NCBI RefSeq assembly: GCF_021341665.1
Contig: NZ_JAJTTH010000001.1
Location: 496,001-560,000, forward strand
DNA length: 64,000 bases
Source of the DNA: Pseudomonas sp. Au-Pse12
GTDB taxonomy: Bacteria > Pseudomonadota > Gammaproteobacteria > Pseudomonadales > Pseudomonadaceae
Direction of reading: 5' to 3'
The position numbers and the translations under genes are program-made. The notes beneath the pieces were generated by a model, which had not been told where the DNA came from, ran no database searches, and worked only from the letters and a program-made list of their open reading frames with translations. Positions 27,078-34,877 of this stretch are shown here, one piece after another (the first letter of the stretch is position 1; every line of letters begins with the position of its first letter).

Positions 27078-27992
27078 ATGGACCGTTTCAATGCCATGCG
27101 GGTCTTCACCCGGATCGTCGAGCTGGGCGGCTTTGCCCGCGCGGCCGAGAGCCTGCAGATGCCGCCAGCCTCGGTGACCATCCTGATCAAGCAACTGGAG
27201 GCCCACCTGGGGGTGCAGTTGCTGCACCGCACCACGCGCCAGGTCAGCCCGACCCTGGACGGCGCCGCCTATTACCAGCGGTGCGTGCGCCTGCTGGCGG
27301 ACCTGGAGGAAAGCGAGGCGGCGTTCTCCCTGGCCCGGCTCAACCCCCGGGGAATGCTGCGGGTGGACATGCCGGTGGGCATCGGCCGCTTGATCGTGAT
27401 TCCGGCGCTGCCGGAGTTTTCCGCGCGCTATCCGCTGATCGAGCTGGAGATCGGCCTCAACGACCGCCCGGTGGACCTGATCCGCGAAGGCGTGGACTGT
27501 GCCTTGCGCGGCGGCCCGGCGCTGGACGAGAGCCTGGTGGCGCGGCCGCTGGCGCAGTTGCAGCAGGTCACCTGCGCCAGCCCCGGCTACCTGCGCCAGC
27601 GCGGGGTGCCCGATACCCCGGAAGACCTGCAGGGGCATCAGATGGTCGAGTATTTCTCCAACGTCAGCGGCAAGCGCTATGGCCTGGAATTCTTCTTCGC
27701 CGGGCAACTGCGGCCGGTGCAGTTGCCCAAGCAGGTGGCGGTCAACAGCGCCGACGGTTACCTGGCGGCCTGCGAGGCCGGCTACGGGCTGATACAGACG
27801 CCGTACTACCACGTTGCCCGGCAGCTGCAGGAGGGCAGCTTGCAGCGGGTGCTGGAGGCGTTTGCTTTGCCGGCGTTGCCGTTGACCGCGCTGTACCCGC
27901 CCCAGCGGCACCTGTCGACCCGCCTGCGGGTATTCGTCGATTGGCTGGTGGAGCTGTTTGCTCGCCCGGGCAATCACATTGCCTGCCCCTAG
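27078..27992 (+). CDS. LysR family transcriptional regulator
   Basis: A 304-aa LysR-type regulator beginning MDRFNAMRVFTRIVELGGFA, with an HTH at residues about 18-58 (ESLQMPPASVTILIKQLEAH, LLHRTTRQVSPT) and a C-terminal substrate-binding domain. It belongs to the DsdC/YafC-like group in which the first helix is M.....VF.R....GSF. It is divergent from the aldo/keto reductase gene, the classical LysR arrangement, so it probably controls that gene. Effector unknown. Confidence 0.9.
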   Translation: MDRFNAMRVFTRIVELGGFARAAESLQMPPASVTILIKQLEAHLGVQLLHRTTRQVSPTLDGAAYYQRCVRLLADLEESEAAFSLARLNPRGMLRVDMPVGIGRLIVIPALPEFSARYPLIELEIGLNDRPVDLIREGVDCALRGGPALDESLVARPLAQLQQVTCASPGYLRQRGVPDTPEDLQGHQMVEYFSNVSGKRYGLEFFFAGQLRPVQLPKQVAVNSADGYLAACEAGYGLIQTPYYHVARQLQEGSLQRVLEAFALPALPLTALYPPQRHLSTRLRVFVDWLVELFARPGNHIACP

Positions 27993-28013
27993 GGGCCCAG
28001 GGCCAGGCAGCAA

Positions 28014-28037
28014 AACGCCCGCGACAGGGCGGGCGTT
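28014..28037. terminator. Hairpin between LysR and lipoprotein genes
   Basis: Stem AACGCCCGC/GCGGGCGTT (28014-28022, 28029-28037), 9 bp perfect, 6-nt loop. On the minus strand it is followed by TTTTG; it separates convergent genes and probably serves the leftward lipoprotein gene. Confidence 0.65.
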
Positions 28038-28078
28038 GTGGAGGGGTGGGGCAGTGGCCGATGGATTGGCCGGATGAC

Positions 28079-28216
28079 TCAGCGGCGATAGTGGTAGTAG
28101 CCCGGGCCGCCGCCATCATAGTAACGGTGGTGCCCGCCGTCACGGGGCATGATGATGCAGCCCGACAGGGTCAGCAGGGCCAGCAGGGGAATCAGCAGTG
28201 TGATTCGACGAAACAT
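28079..28216 (-). CDS. Small lipoprotein, 45 aa
   Basis: A small open frame of 45 codons with a clear lipoprotein signal: MFRRI, a hydrophobic core, then the lipobox LSGC with the cysteine at residue 20. The mature peptide is 26 residues (including the Cys) rich in Gly, Tyr, His and Arg (for example RDGGHHRYYDGGGPGYYHYR). A ribosome site GAGGA stands 7-8 nt before ATG at 28216. Such tiny Gly/Tyr/His-rich lipoproteins recur in Pseudomonas genomes; function unknown. The stop at 28079 and the hairpin at 28014-28037 fit a one-gene transcript. Confidence 0.8.
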   Translation of the reverse strand: MFRRITLLIPLLALLTLSGCIIMPRDGGHHRYYDGGGPGYYHYRR

Positions 28217-28387
28217 GGATCAATCCTCAAAGGGCTCGGGGAACACGGCAGGACGACAAGGAAGAAAAAACTCCTTCGCGCCTGTACCATGTGACCCCGA
28301 TTTGCCCCGTCCATCCCCGAATCCGGGTATGAGCTTGGCATCGGCCTTGATACACAGTGGATACAATTACAGCTTCAGGACCCGGCA

Positions 28388-28576
28388 ATGACTCAGAAAC
28401 AACGCTTGATCTATTCGATTCTGATTTCCCTGGTGGTACTGGGAATCATGCTTGGCCTTTCCTACCTGCAGAACAACGGCACCATCAGCGAAAAACTGTT
28501 CCAGTACATCGCCATCGGCGTGGCGGTGGTCGTGGTGGTGATCAACGGGGTGATGCGCCGCAAGGTCAAGCCCTGA
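28388..28576 (+). CDS. Small two-helix membrane protein, 62 aa
   Basis: A 62-aa protein with two hydrophobic helices, residues about 8-27 (YSILISLVVLGIMLGLSYL) and about 39-56 (QYIAIGVAVVVVVINGVM), a short polar linker and a basic tail RRKVKP. The ATG follows AGGA by 7 nt. The function is unknown. It converges on the Fur-like gene, with a perfect inverted repeat in between. Confidence 0.75.
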   Translation: MTQKQRLIYSILISLVVLGIMLGLSYLQNNGTISEKLFQYIAIGVAVVVVVINGVMRRKVKP

Positions 28577-28583
28577 GCCAGGG

Positions 28584-28611
28584 CTCGACGGTCTCAGGCG
28601 AGACCGTCGAG
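28584..28611. terminator. Perfect 12-bp inverted repeat between convergent genes
   Basis: CTCGACGGTCTC (28584-28595), AGGC loop, GAGACCGTCGAG (28600-28611). It begins 7 bp after the membrane-protein stop and includes the TGA stop of the Fur-like gene on the other strand. No T-run on either side. Confidence 0.6.
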
Positions 28612-28974
28612 GACCTCGGCGGCCTGCTGGTGCAGGCTGTAGCTCTTGTCTGCATTGAGGGTCAGCACGCCCTCGCTGCACAGCCGCTTGAGCACTTCCC
28701 GCACACTGAGAAACGACAGCGGAATGTCCAGCTCCAGCAGCTGGCTGTGGATGCCGCGCACCCCCAGGGAGCGATCGCTCTGGGCGGCGGTGAGCAGCGC
28801 ATCGATGACTTTCAGGCGAATCAGGCTGGTGCGCAGGCCGAAGCTTTTCAGCAGGTGCTTGATCCGTTCGTTGCTGTTGCGCTCGGCGTTCTTGCCGAAG
28901 ACACCGGCACCGGCGTTCAGGGAAGGCGTGCTATTCACGGTGTTGCCGTCCATTGGCAGTTGCGGGTTGTACAT
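28594..28974 (-). CDS. Fur-like winged-helix protein lacking the metal/dimerisation domain
   Basis: A 126-aa protein whose residues about 36-115 resemble the N-terminal DNA-binding domain of Fur (RIKHLLKSFGLRTSLIRLKV, then SFLSVREVLKRLCSEGVLTL). The usual C-terminal HHH-type metal site and dimerisation domain of Fur are absent; the protein ends soon after the wing. Similar short proteins are annotated as 'Fe2+/Zn2+ uptake regulation protein' in Pseudomonas. It may be a DNA-binding protein with another signal, or a non-metal regulator. The N-terminal 30 residues are low-complexity. Start chosen MYNPQLPM. Confidence 0.65.
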   Translation of the reverse strand: MYNPQLPMDGNTVNSTPSLNAGAGVFGKNAERNSNERIKHLLKSFGLRTSLIRLKVIDALLTAAQSDRSLGVRGIHSQLLELDIPLSFLSVREVLKRLCSEGVLTLNADKSYSLHQQAAEVLDGLA

Positions 28975-29130
28975 GCAAAAACTCCTTTTCAGAGCCTGAT
29001 CAGGAAAAGAATGATGGGCGCTCTAGTCACTAGACGAACGAGCCCGACAAATCATGAAGTCTTCAATGTAGAAAATTTGTCGGTATCAAGTCGCTGACAT
29101 GTCATGGCGACGCCTGGATCGCATCAGGAT

Positions 29131-29153
29131 TAAATTTTTCTCGGCCATTTCGT
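29131..29153 (+). promoter_or_regulatory. Candidate PvdS-type (IS box) promoter before pvdQ
   Basis: TAAAT at 29131-29135 and CGT at 29151-29153 are spaced by 15 nt. The iron-starvation box recognised by PvdS-type sigma factors is TAAAT-N16/17-CGT, so the spacing is one shorter than usual. It lies about 118-140 bp upstream of pvdQ. Confidence 0.4.
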
Positions 29154-29270
29154 CTCTATCGGCAGGCAGGCGTCGGTTGAACCGTGCGCGGCTGGATTTC
29201 CAGACTGGCGGCGTTGCCTTTGCTTCCTGCACTCCAGTCCTGGTTCTGAATGTTTGCATCAGGAGTCGGC

Positions 29271-31604
29271 GTGATCATTTCCAGGCAGTTACCGAATTTT
29301 TGCCTTGCAGCCCTGTTTCTCAGCCTCAGCTGTGGCGCTCATGCGCTGGCACAGCCCGAGCAGACCCGCGCCGAAATTCGCCGCACCAGCTTTGGCGTGC
29401 CGCATATCCGCGCCGACGACGAACGTGGCCTGGGTTACGGCATCGGCTACGCCTACGCCCAGGACAACCTGTGCCTGATGGCCAATGAAGTGTTGACGGT
29501 CAACGCCGAGCGCTCGAAGTATTTCGGCGCCCAGGCACAGACCCTGGAACAGCGCGACAACCTCACCAGCGATGTGTTTTTCAGCTGGCTGAACACGCCC
29601 CAGGCCGTGGCCGCTTTCTGGCAGGCGCAGACCCCGGCGGTGCGCGAGCGCATGCAGGGGTACGTCGAGGGTTACAACCGCCAACTGGCGGAGCGCAAGA
29701 ACCAGGGCCTGCCCGAGCAATGCCGGGGCGATTGGGTGCGGCCGCTGGCCACCTCGGACCTGGTGAAACTGACCCGGCGCTTGCTGGTGGAAGGTGGCGC
29801 CGGGCAGTTCGCCGAGGCCCTGGCCGGCGCCACGCCACCCGGCGCTACGGCCCAGGCCGCGGTAGCCGGCGCCGCGTGGCAGCTGGCCGCTGCCCGTCAG
29901 CAGCGGTTCGCCCTGGACCGTGGCAGCAACGCCGTGGCCATCGGCAGCGAGCGCTCGTTCAACGGTCGCGGGCTGTTGCTGGCCAACCCGCACTTTCCCT
30001 GGGTCGGCGCGATGCGCTTCTACCAGATGCACCTGACCATTCCCGGGCAGTTGGATGTGATGGGCGCGGCCTTGCCCGGCCTGCCGCTGATCAACATCGG
30101 TTTCAACCAGCACCTGGCCTGGACCCACACCGTGGATGCCTCCAAGCACTTCACCCTGTACCGCTTGCAACTGGACCCCAAGGACCCGACCCGATACCTG
30201 CTGGACGGCCGTTCATTGCCGTTGCAGCGCCAGACAGTCACGGTGCAGGACAAAGGACCGGACGGCCAGTTGCAGGCGCGTTCGCGCACCCTCTACAGCT
30301 CGGTCTTCGGCCCGATCGTGCAGTGGCCGGGGGAGCTGGACTGGGACCGTGGCCATGCCTACAGCCTGCGCGATGCCAACCTGGACAACACCCGGGTGCT
30401 GGCTCAGTGGTACGCCATGAACCAGGCCAGCAGCGTGGCAGGGCTGCAAGACAGCGTGCACCGGTTGCAGGGCATTCCCTGGGTCAACACCGTGGCGGTG
30501 GATGATCAGGGGCGCGCGCTGTACATGAACCAGTCGGTGGTGCCCAACGTCACCGAGGCCAAGCTGGCGCAGTGCAGCGACCCGCGGATCGGCACCCGGG
30601 TCATCGTTCTCGACGGCTCGCGCAGTGCCTGCGCCTGGGACATCGATCCGGCGGCCGCGCAGCCGGGGATCTTCGCCGCGAGCCGGCTGCCGCAGCTGGC
30701 GCGCAACGACTACCTGCAGCACTCCAACGACTCGGCCTGGATGGTCAACCCGGCGGCGCCACTGCAGGGGTTCTCGCCCGTGATCAGCCAACAGGACGTG
30801 CCGTTGAAGATGCGCGCGCGTTTCGCCCTGGAACGCCTGAGCCGGATGCACAAGGCCCAGGTCAGCGACCTGCAGCACATGGTCACGGATGACCAGGTGT
30901 ACCTGGCCGGCCAGGTGATGCCGGACCTGCTGCAGTTCTGCGAGCAGGACCTGGGCGCGGATGTCCAGCGGCTTGCTCCCCTGTGTGCCAGCCTGAAAGC
31001 CTGGGACCGTAGCGCGGGGCTGCAGGCGGGCCTGGGCTTCGTGCACTTCCAGGGCATCATGCAGCCGCTGCTGCAGGACCCCGGGGTATGGCGCGTGGCG
31101 TTTGATCCCAAGGACCCCCAGCACACTCCGCGCGGCCTGGCGATCTCCCGTGCACCAGTGGCCCAGGCACTGCGCGAGGCGATGCTGGCTTCGGCGCAAC
31201 AGGTGGCCGCAGCCGGGTTGGGCGAGGCGGTTCGCTGGGGCGATATCCAGCAAGTGAGCCAGGGCGGGCAGCCGACCCCGGTGCCCGGCGGCCCGGAAAG
31301 CCTGGGGGTGTACAACGCGATCCAGAGCGTGCCGGCGGCCGCTGGCAAGCGTGAGGTGGTGAGCGGCACCAGCTACCTGAACGTGGTCAGTTTCGATGAG
31401 CAGGGGCCGCGCGCCCTGGGGCTGCTGGCGTTCTCCCTGTCCAGTGACCCGGCGTCGGCGCACTTTCGCGATCAGACCGCCGCCTTTGCCCGCAACCAGT
31501 GGAGTGTGCTGCCCTTTACCGAAGCGCAGATCCGCGCCGACGGCCAGTACTCGTTGCAGGTCATTCAGCAGCCGCGCCAGGAGGCCGTCCTGGCGCGTCA
31601 GTGA
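29271..31604 (+). CDS. pvdQ: PvdQ-type acylase (pyoverdine maturation / AHL acylase)
   Basis: A 777-aa Ntn-hydrolase of the penicillin acylase family, closely similar along its whole length to P. aeruginosa PvdQ (762 aa). It starts with a Sec signal peptide and has the alpha-chain segment FGVPHIRADDERGLGYGIGY; the autocleavage site is RGSNAVAIGS with the catalytic N-terminal Ser of the beta chain at residue 219. NSNDSAWMVNPAAPLQG carries the conserved Asn/Arg pocket region. PvdQ removes the fatty acyl chain from the pyoverdine precursor in the periplasm and can cleave long-chain acyl-homoserine lactones. The start is GTG after AGGAG (5-nt spacing). It is convergent with an fpvR-like gene. Confidence 0.93.
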   Translation: MIISRQLPNFCLAALFLSLSCGAHALAQPEQTRAEIRRTSFGVPHIRADDERGLGYGIGYAYAQDNLCLMANEVLTVNAERSKYFGAQAQTLEQRDNLTSDVFFSWLNTPQAVAAFWQAQTPAVRERMQGYVEGYNRQLAERKNQGLPEQCRGDWVRPLATSDLVKLTRRLLVEGGAGQFAEALAGATPPGATAQAAVAGAAWQLAAARQQRFALDRGSNAVAIGSERSFNGRGLLLANPHFPWVGAMRFYQMHLTIPGQLDVMGAALPGLPLINIGFNQHLAWTHTVDASKHFTLYRLQLDPKDPTRYLLDGRSLPLQRQTVTVQDKGPDGQLQARSRTLYSSVFGPIVQWPGELDWDRGHAYSLRDANLDNTRVLAQWYAMNQASSVAGLQDSVHRLQGIPWVNTVAVDDQGRALYMNQSVVPNVTEAKLAQCSDPRIGTRVIVLDGSRSACAWDIDPAAAQPGIFAASRLPQLARNDYLQHSNDSAWMVNPAAPLQGFSPVISQQDVPLKMRARFALERLSRMHKAQVSDLQHMVTDDQVYLAGQVMPDLLQFCEQDLGADVQRLAPLCASLKAWDRSAGLQAGLGFVHFQGIMQPLLQDPGVWRVAFDPKDPQHTPRGLAISRAPVAQALREAMLASAQQVAAAGLGEAVRWGDIQQVSQGGQPTPVPGGPESLGVYNAIQSVPAAAGKREVVSGTSYLNVVSFDEQGPRALGLLAFSLSSDPASAHFRDQTAAFARNQWSVLPFTEAQIRADGQYSLQVIQQPRQEAVLARQ

Positions 31605-31630
31605 TGGTGGGTGTTGAGCGAGGGAAGGAG

Positions 31631-31655
31631 GCCGCCCCGGCAAGGGGGCGGCTTT
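31631..31655 (+). terminator. Terminator after pvdQ
   Basis: Stem GCCGCCCC/GGGGCGGC (31631-31638, 31645-31652) followed by TTT, between the convergent pvdQ and fpvR stops. Confidence 0.75.
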
Positions 31656-32680
31656 CAGCTTTCGGGTGGGGACTGTGGCAGGGAGTTGATCACCGGGTTG
31701 CCATCGCGATTGCGGGTCAGGTAGACCGGCAGCACCTTGGGCAGCGAGGTCAGCAGGCTCTTGATTTCCCGGGTGTTGTAGATGCCGCCGACGCGGATCT
31801 TGCCGGTGCTGCTGTCGGCGACCTGCACCGGGCTGTCCAGGTAGCGGTTGATCAGCGGCAAGGCGTCGCTCAACGCCAGGTTGTTCAGCACCAGCTTGCC
31901 GTTGCGCCAGGCCAGGGAGCTGTCCTGGCTGTAGGTCTGGCTGATCTGCGGCTGGAAATCGCCGCCCTTGTAGCTGGCCTGCATGCCAGGCTCCAGGCGG
32001 AAACCCTCGCCGGGCAGCGCGGTGTTGCTGCTGACCAGCACCGAGCCCTGGAGCAGGGTGACGCGGACCTGGTCTTCATACATCCACACATTGAACTGGG
32101 TGCCGGTGACCTTGACCTGGCCGTCGGCGGCCTTGACCACAAATGGATGGCTGGCGTCGTGGCTGACCTTGAAGAAGGCCTCGCCTTTTTTCAGGTTGAC
32201 CCGACGCTGGTCCTTGTAGTCGCTGTAGCTCAGGGCGCTGCCCAGGTTCAGCTCCACCTCGGTGCCGTCGGCCAGGGTGACCTTGCGCAGGCTGTCGCTG
32301 GCTTCGAAGCGCTGGTAGGAGGACGGCAGCCAGCCCAGTTCCCAACCGCTGTAGGCCGCCAGGGGCAGGGCGCACAAGGCGATGGCTGCCGCCATGCCGT
32401 ACTGCTGCCAGCCACGCCGGGGCACCGGCTTGACCGGGGCAGGGGCAGGCGCAGGCGCCGGTGCGGTAGTGAGCGCGGAGTGGGGCAGATGATCGGCCAC
32501 TTCCCATATCTCCCGCATCGCCTCGTACTCGAAGGCGTGCAGGGGGTCGGCATCATGCCATTGCTGAAAGGCCAGACGCTCCGCGTCGCTGCAGTCGGGT
32601 TCATGCAGGCGCATGCACCACTGGGCTGCCGCTTGGGTAATGGCGTCGTATTCGGCTTCTGAGAGGATCTGTTCGCTCAT
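31655..32680 (-). CDS. fpvR: FecR-family anti-sigma factor, probable FpvR
   Basis: A 341-aa inner-membrane anti-sigma factor. The N-terminal cytoplasmic DUF4880 domain (AAAQWCMRLHEPDCSDAERLAFQQW) binds the sigma factor, one transmembrane segment lies near residues 95-112, and the periplasmic FecR domain (TLADGTEVELNLGSALSYSD, GTQFNVW) contacts the receptor; the C-terminal secretin/TonB-like part ends the protein. The pvdQ neighbour points to FpvR, which controls PvdS and FpvI in response to ferripyoverdine bound to FpvA; in P. aeruginosa the two genes are three genes apart. No sigma gene precedes it here, which suits FpvR acting on sigma factors encoded elsewhere. Confidence 0.8.
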   Translation of the reverse strand: MSEQILSEAEYDAITQAAAQWCMRLHEPDCSDAERLAFQQWHDADPLHAFEYEAMREIWEVADHLPHSALTTAPAPAPAPAPVKPVPRRGWQQYGMAAAIALCALPLAAYSGWELGWLPSSYQRFEASDSLRKVTLADGTEVELNLGSALSYSDYKDQRRVNLKKGEAFFKVSHDASHPFVVKAADGQVKVTGTQFNVWMYEDQVRVTLLQGSVLVSSNTALPGEGFRLEPGMQASYKGGDFQPQISQTYSQDSSLAWRNGKLVLNNLALSDALPLINRYLDSPVQVADSSTGKIRVGGIYNTREIKSLLTSLPKVLPVYLTRNRDGNPVINSLPQSPPES

Positions 32681-32982
32681 TGACTCTTCCTGATTTCGCG
32701 CATTCTACCCTCCGCGGCAAGCCTTGTAGAACAGCCGTCATGGCGAATGAGTATCAAAGTGAACTTATTTTCACCGAAGGCGCCCTGAAAACAGGTTTTG
32801 TATCGAGCTGATGCACAGCCTTCAACCCAGGCTTCGGCAACGGTTGGGGGCTTGCTTCACCGGCATTTCTGGCACCTTGCCTGCAAGCCTCCGGGAGTGG
32901 TTGACAGGGCTGGCGTATGGCGTTGTTTAATCGCCAGGTTCACACGCTGTCGCCCCCTCCAATAATGATTCTGGAGCTTCAG
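32681..32982. other. Divergent intergenic region fpvR / dpkA with weak Fur-like site
   Basis: 302 bp without a gene. At 32743-32761 about 11 of 19 positions agree with the Fur consensus, including AATGA and ATCA half-sites; this is suggestive only. The remainder shows no recognised operator. Confidence 0.35.
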
Positions 32983-34020
32983 ATGTCTGCATCGTCCCTG
33001 GTCGTCGAAACACCCCCCCAATACCTCTCTTTACCAGCCCTGGTGCAGTTGCTGGAGACGATTTTCCAGCGTCACGGCTGCCGCGCCGAAGTGGCCCGCT
33101 GCCTGGCCGAGAACTGCGCCGGCGCCGAGCGCGACGGCGCCCACAGCCACGGCGTGTTCCGCATACCCGGTTATGTTTCTACCCTGGCCAGTGGCTGGGT
33201 CGACGGCCAGGCCGTGCCGCGGGTGGAAGACGTGGCGGCGGCCTTTGTCCGGGTCGATGCCGCCAACGGCTTCGCCCAGCCGGCCCTGGCCGCCGCCCGT
33301 GAATTGCTGGTGAGCAAGGCCCGCAACGCCGGTATTGCGCTGCTGGCGATCCGCAATTCGCACCATTTCGCGGCGCTCTGGCCAGATGTTGAACCCTTTG
33401 CCGAAGAGGGGCTGGTGGCCCTGAGTGTGGTCAACAGCATGACCTGCGTGGTGCCCCATGGTGCCGACCGGCCCTTGTTCGGCACCAACCCGATCGCCTT
33501 TGCCGCCCCCCAGGCCCAGGGCCAGCCGATTGTCTTCGACCTGGCCACCAGCGCCATTGCCCATGGCGATGTGCAGATTGCTGCGCGCAAGGGCGAGCGC
33601 CTGCCCCTGGGCATTGGTGTCGACAGCCTGGGCCAGCCGACCCAGGACCCCAAGGCGATTCTCGAAGGCGGCGCCTTGCTGCCGTTTGGCGGGCACAAGG
33701 GCTCGGCGCTGTCGATGATGGTGGAATTGCTGGCCGCGGCGCTGACCGGGGGCAACTTCTCGTTCGAGTTCGACTGGTCCAACCATCCCGGGGCCAAGAC
33801 CCCCTGGACCGGCCAGTTGCTGATCGTCATCGATCCGAGCAAGGGCGCCGGGCAGAGTTTTGCCGAGCGCAGCCAGGAACTGGTGCGGCAGATGCACGCG
33901 GTGGGGCTCAAGCGCCTGCCGGGCGATCGCCGGCATCAGCAGCGTGATCGTTCACAACAGCAGGGCATTGCCATCGCCGCCGAGCAGTTGCAGCAGCTGC
34001 GGGCGCTGGCGCAAGGCTGA
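32983..34020 (+). CDS. dpkA: Delta1-piperideine-2-carboxylate / pyrroline-2-carboxylate reductase (Ldh2 family)
   Basis: A 345-aa NADPH-dependent reductase of the malate/L-lactate dehydrogenase (Ldh2) family, closely like P. putida DpkA. It reduces piperideine-2-carboxylate to L-pipecolate (D-lysine catabolism) and pyrroline-2-carboxylate to L-proline. Family motifs are DGAHSHGVFR, NSHHFAALWPDVEPFAEEG, LFGTNPIAFAAP and LPFGGHKGSALSMMVELL. The start follows GGAG by 7 nt; upstream in-frame codons to 32917 are judged non-coding. It is divergent from fpvR and stands alone. Confidence 0.88.
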   Translation: MSASSLVVETPPQYLSLPALVQLLETIFQRHGCRAEVARCLAENCAGAERDGAHSHGVFRIPGYVSTLASGWVDGQAVPRVEDVAAAFVRVDAANGFAQPALAAARELLVSKARNAGIALLAIRNSHHFAALWPDVEPFAEEGLVALSVVNSMTCVVPHGADRPLFGTNPIAFAAPQAQGQPIVFDLATSAIAHGDVQIAARKGERLPLGIGVDSLGQPTQDPKAILEGGALLPFGGHKGSALSMMVELLAAALTGGNFSFEFDWSNHPGAKTPWTGQLLIVIDPSKGAGQSFAERSQELVRQMHAVGLKRLPGDRRHQQRDRSQQQGIAIAAEQLQQLRALAQG

Positions 34021-34027
34021 AAGCATG

Positions 34028-34060
34028 AAAAAGGCCAGGTCGCGGTGCGCGTACCTGGCC
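34028..34060 (-). terminator. Terminator for DUF883 gene
   Basis: On the minus strand GGCCAGGT/ACCTGGCC (34053-34060, 34033-34040) with a 12-nt loop is followed by TTTTT. It lies 20 bp beyond the DUF883 stop and 8 bp past dpkA. Confidence 0.8.
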
Positions 34061-34079
34061 GGGGAAGGGCTGTCGCCGC

Positions 34080-34400
34080 TTACGAGCGACGGCCCAGCAA
34101 CAGGCCCACCACCAGGCCCAAACCGGCGGAAATCGCCACGGTCTGCCACGGGTGGCCACCGATGTATTGCTCGGTGGCGTCCACCACCGGCTTGCTGCGC
34201 TCGCGCACATGGCTCACCGAATCCAGCGCCTGCTTGAGCTTGAGGCTGACTTGCCGGCGCAGGCTTTCGCCTTCTTCGCCCACCAGGCTGGCGCTGCCCT
34301 TGAGCAGTTTTTCCGATTCTTCGATCAGCGCCTGCAGTTCGCTGAAAGCCTGGTCCTTGATTTGATCGTTTTCCGCTTGCGCGGCAGATTTACGAGCCAT
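34080..34400 (-). CDS. DUF883 (ElaB/YqjD-like) ribosome-associated membrane protein
   Basis: A 106-aa protein with a charged helical N-terminus (residues 1-75, many Lys/Glu, heptad-like) and a C-terminal hydrophobic helix (about 83-102, WQTVAISAGLGLVVGLLLG) followed by RRS. This is the layout of ElaB/YqjD/YgaM (DUF883), tail-anchored inner-membrane proteins that bind ribosomes in stationary phase in E. coli. It lies between dpkA and the 84-aa gene with its own terminator. Confidence 0.87.
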   Translation of the reverse strand: MARKSAAQAENDQIKDQAFSELQALIEESEKLLKGSASLVGEEGESLRRQVSLKLKQALDSVSHVRERSKPVVDATEQYIGGHPWQTVAISAGLGLVVGLLLGRRS

Positions 34401-34622
34401 GAAGTTTTTCCTTGGAAAGATCGCCGCTGGTGCCAGAGCAGCTTCTGCTGCTGCGCTGATTGCTGCCCGCGCCAGCGGCTACAGGTGAATGGATGGCAAG
34501 CAATGGAGTCTGCGAGGAGGGCAAAAGTTGCAGCTGTTTTGCGCCTGGTTCACGACCCCGGGGTAAAACCCTCAGCCCCTACAGTGTAAGATGGCGCCTA
34601 TTTTACGCAGCAGGAATTTCCC

Positions 34623-34877
34623 ATGAGCTTCAATCTGGCTAACAAGACCCTGGCCGAGCGCGCCGCCATCGAGGACGAGAAGTCCCGTCTCTTCGACTTG
34701 TGGCAGAGCAACCTGGGCAAGGCCAAGGGCGAGGCGGCGCGGCTGTTCGGCGAGCGCGGCAAGCGCAAGGGCAAATGGGCCGAGTGGGTCCGCGCCGAGC
34801 TCGACGGCATGTCGCCGCCGGAGTACTCGAACATGGTGCGCAGTGAAGTCAATCGCCTGATGGCGGCGAACAAGTAA
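34623..34877 (+). CDS. Conserved hypothetical protein, 84 aa
   Basis: An 84-aa, highly charged basic protein without signal or membrane segment. It begins MSFNLANKTLAERAAIEDEK and has a mid region GEAARLFGERGKRKGKWAEWV and a C-terminal helix. I do not recognise the family, though similar proteins are common in Pseudomonas. AGGAA lies before ATG. Its last 29 bp overlap the 3' end of the convergent LysR gene, so the transcripts overlap tail to tail. Confidence 0.72.
   Translation: MSFNLANKTLAERAAIEDEKSRLFDLWQSNLGKAKGEAARLFGERGKRKGKWAEWVRAELDGMSPPEYSNMVRSEVNRLMAANK

Noticed and set aside
32681..32982. PvdS-type promoter upstream of fpvR
   Set aside because: No TAAAT-N16-CGT arrangement is seen on the proper strand; only a weak Fur-like site remains.
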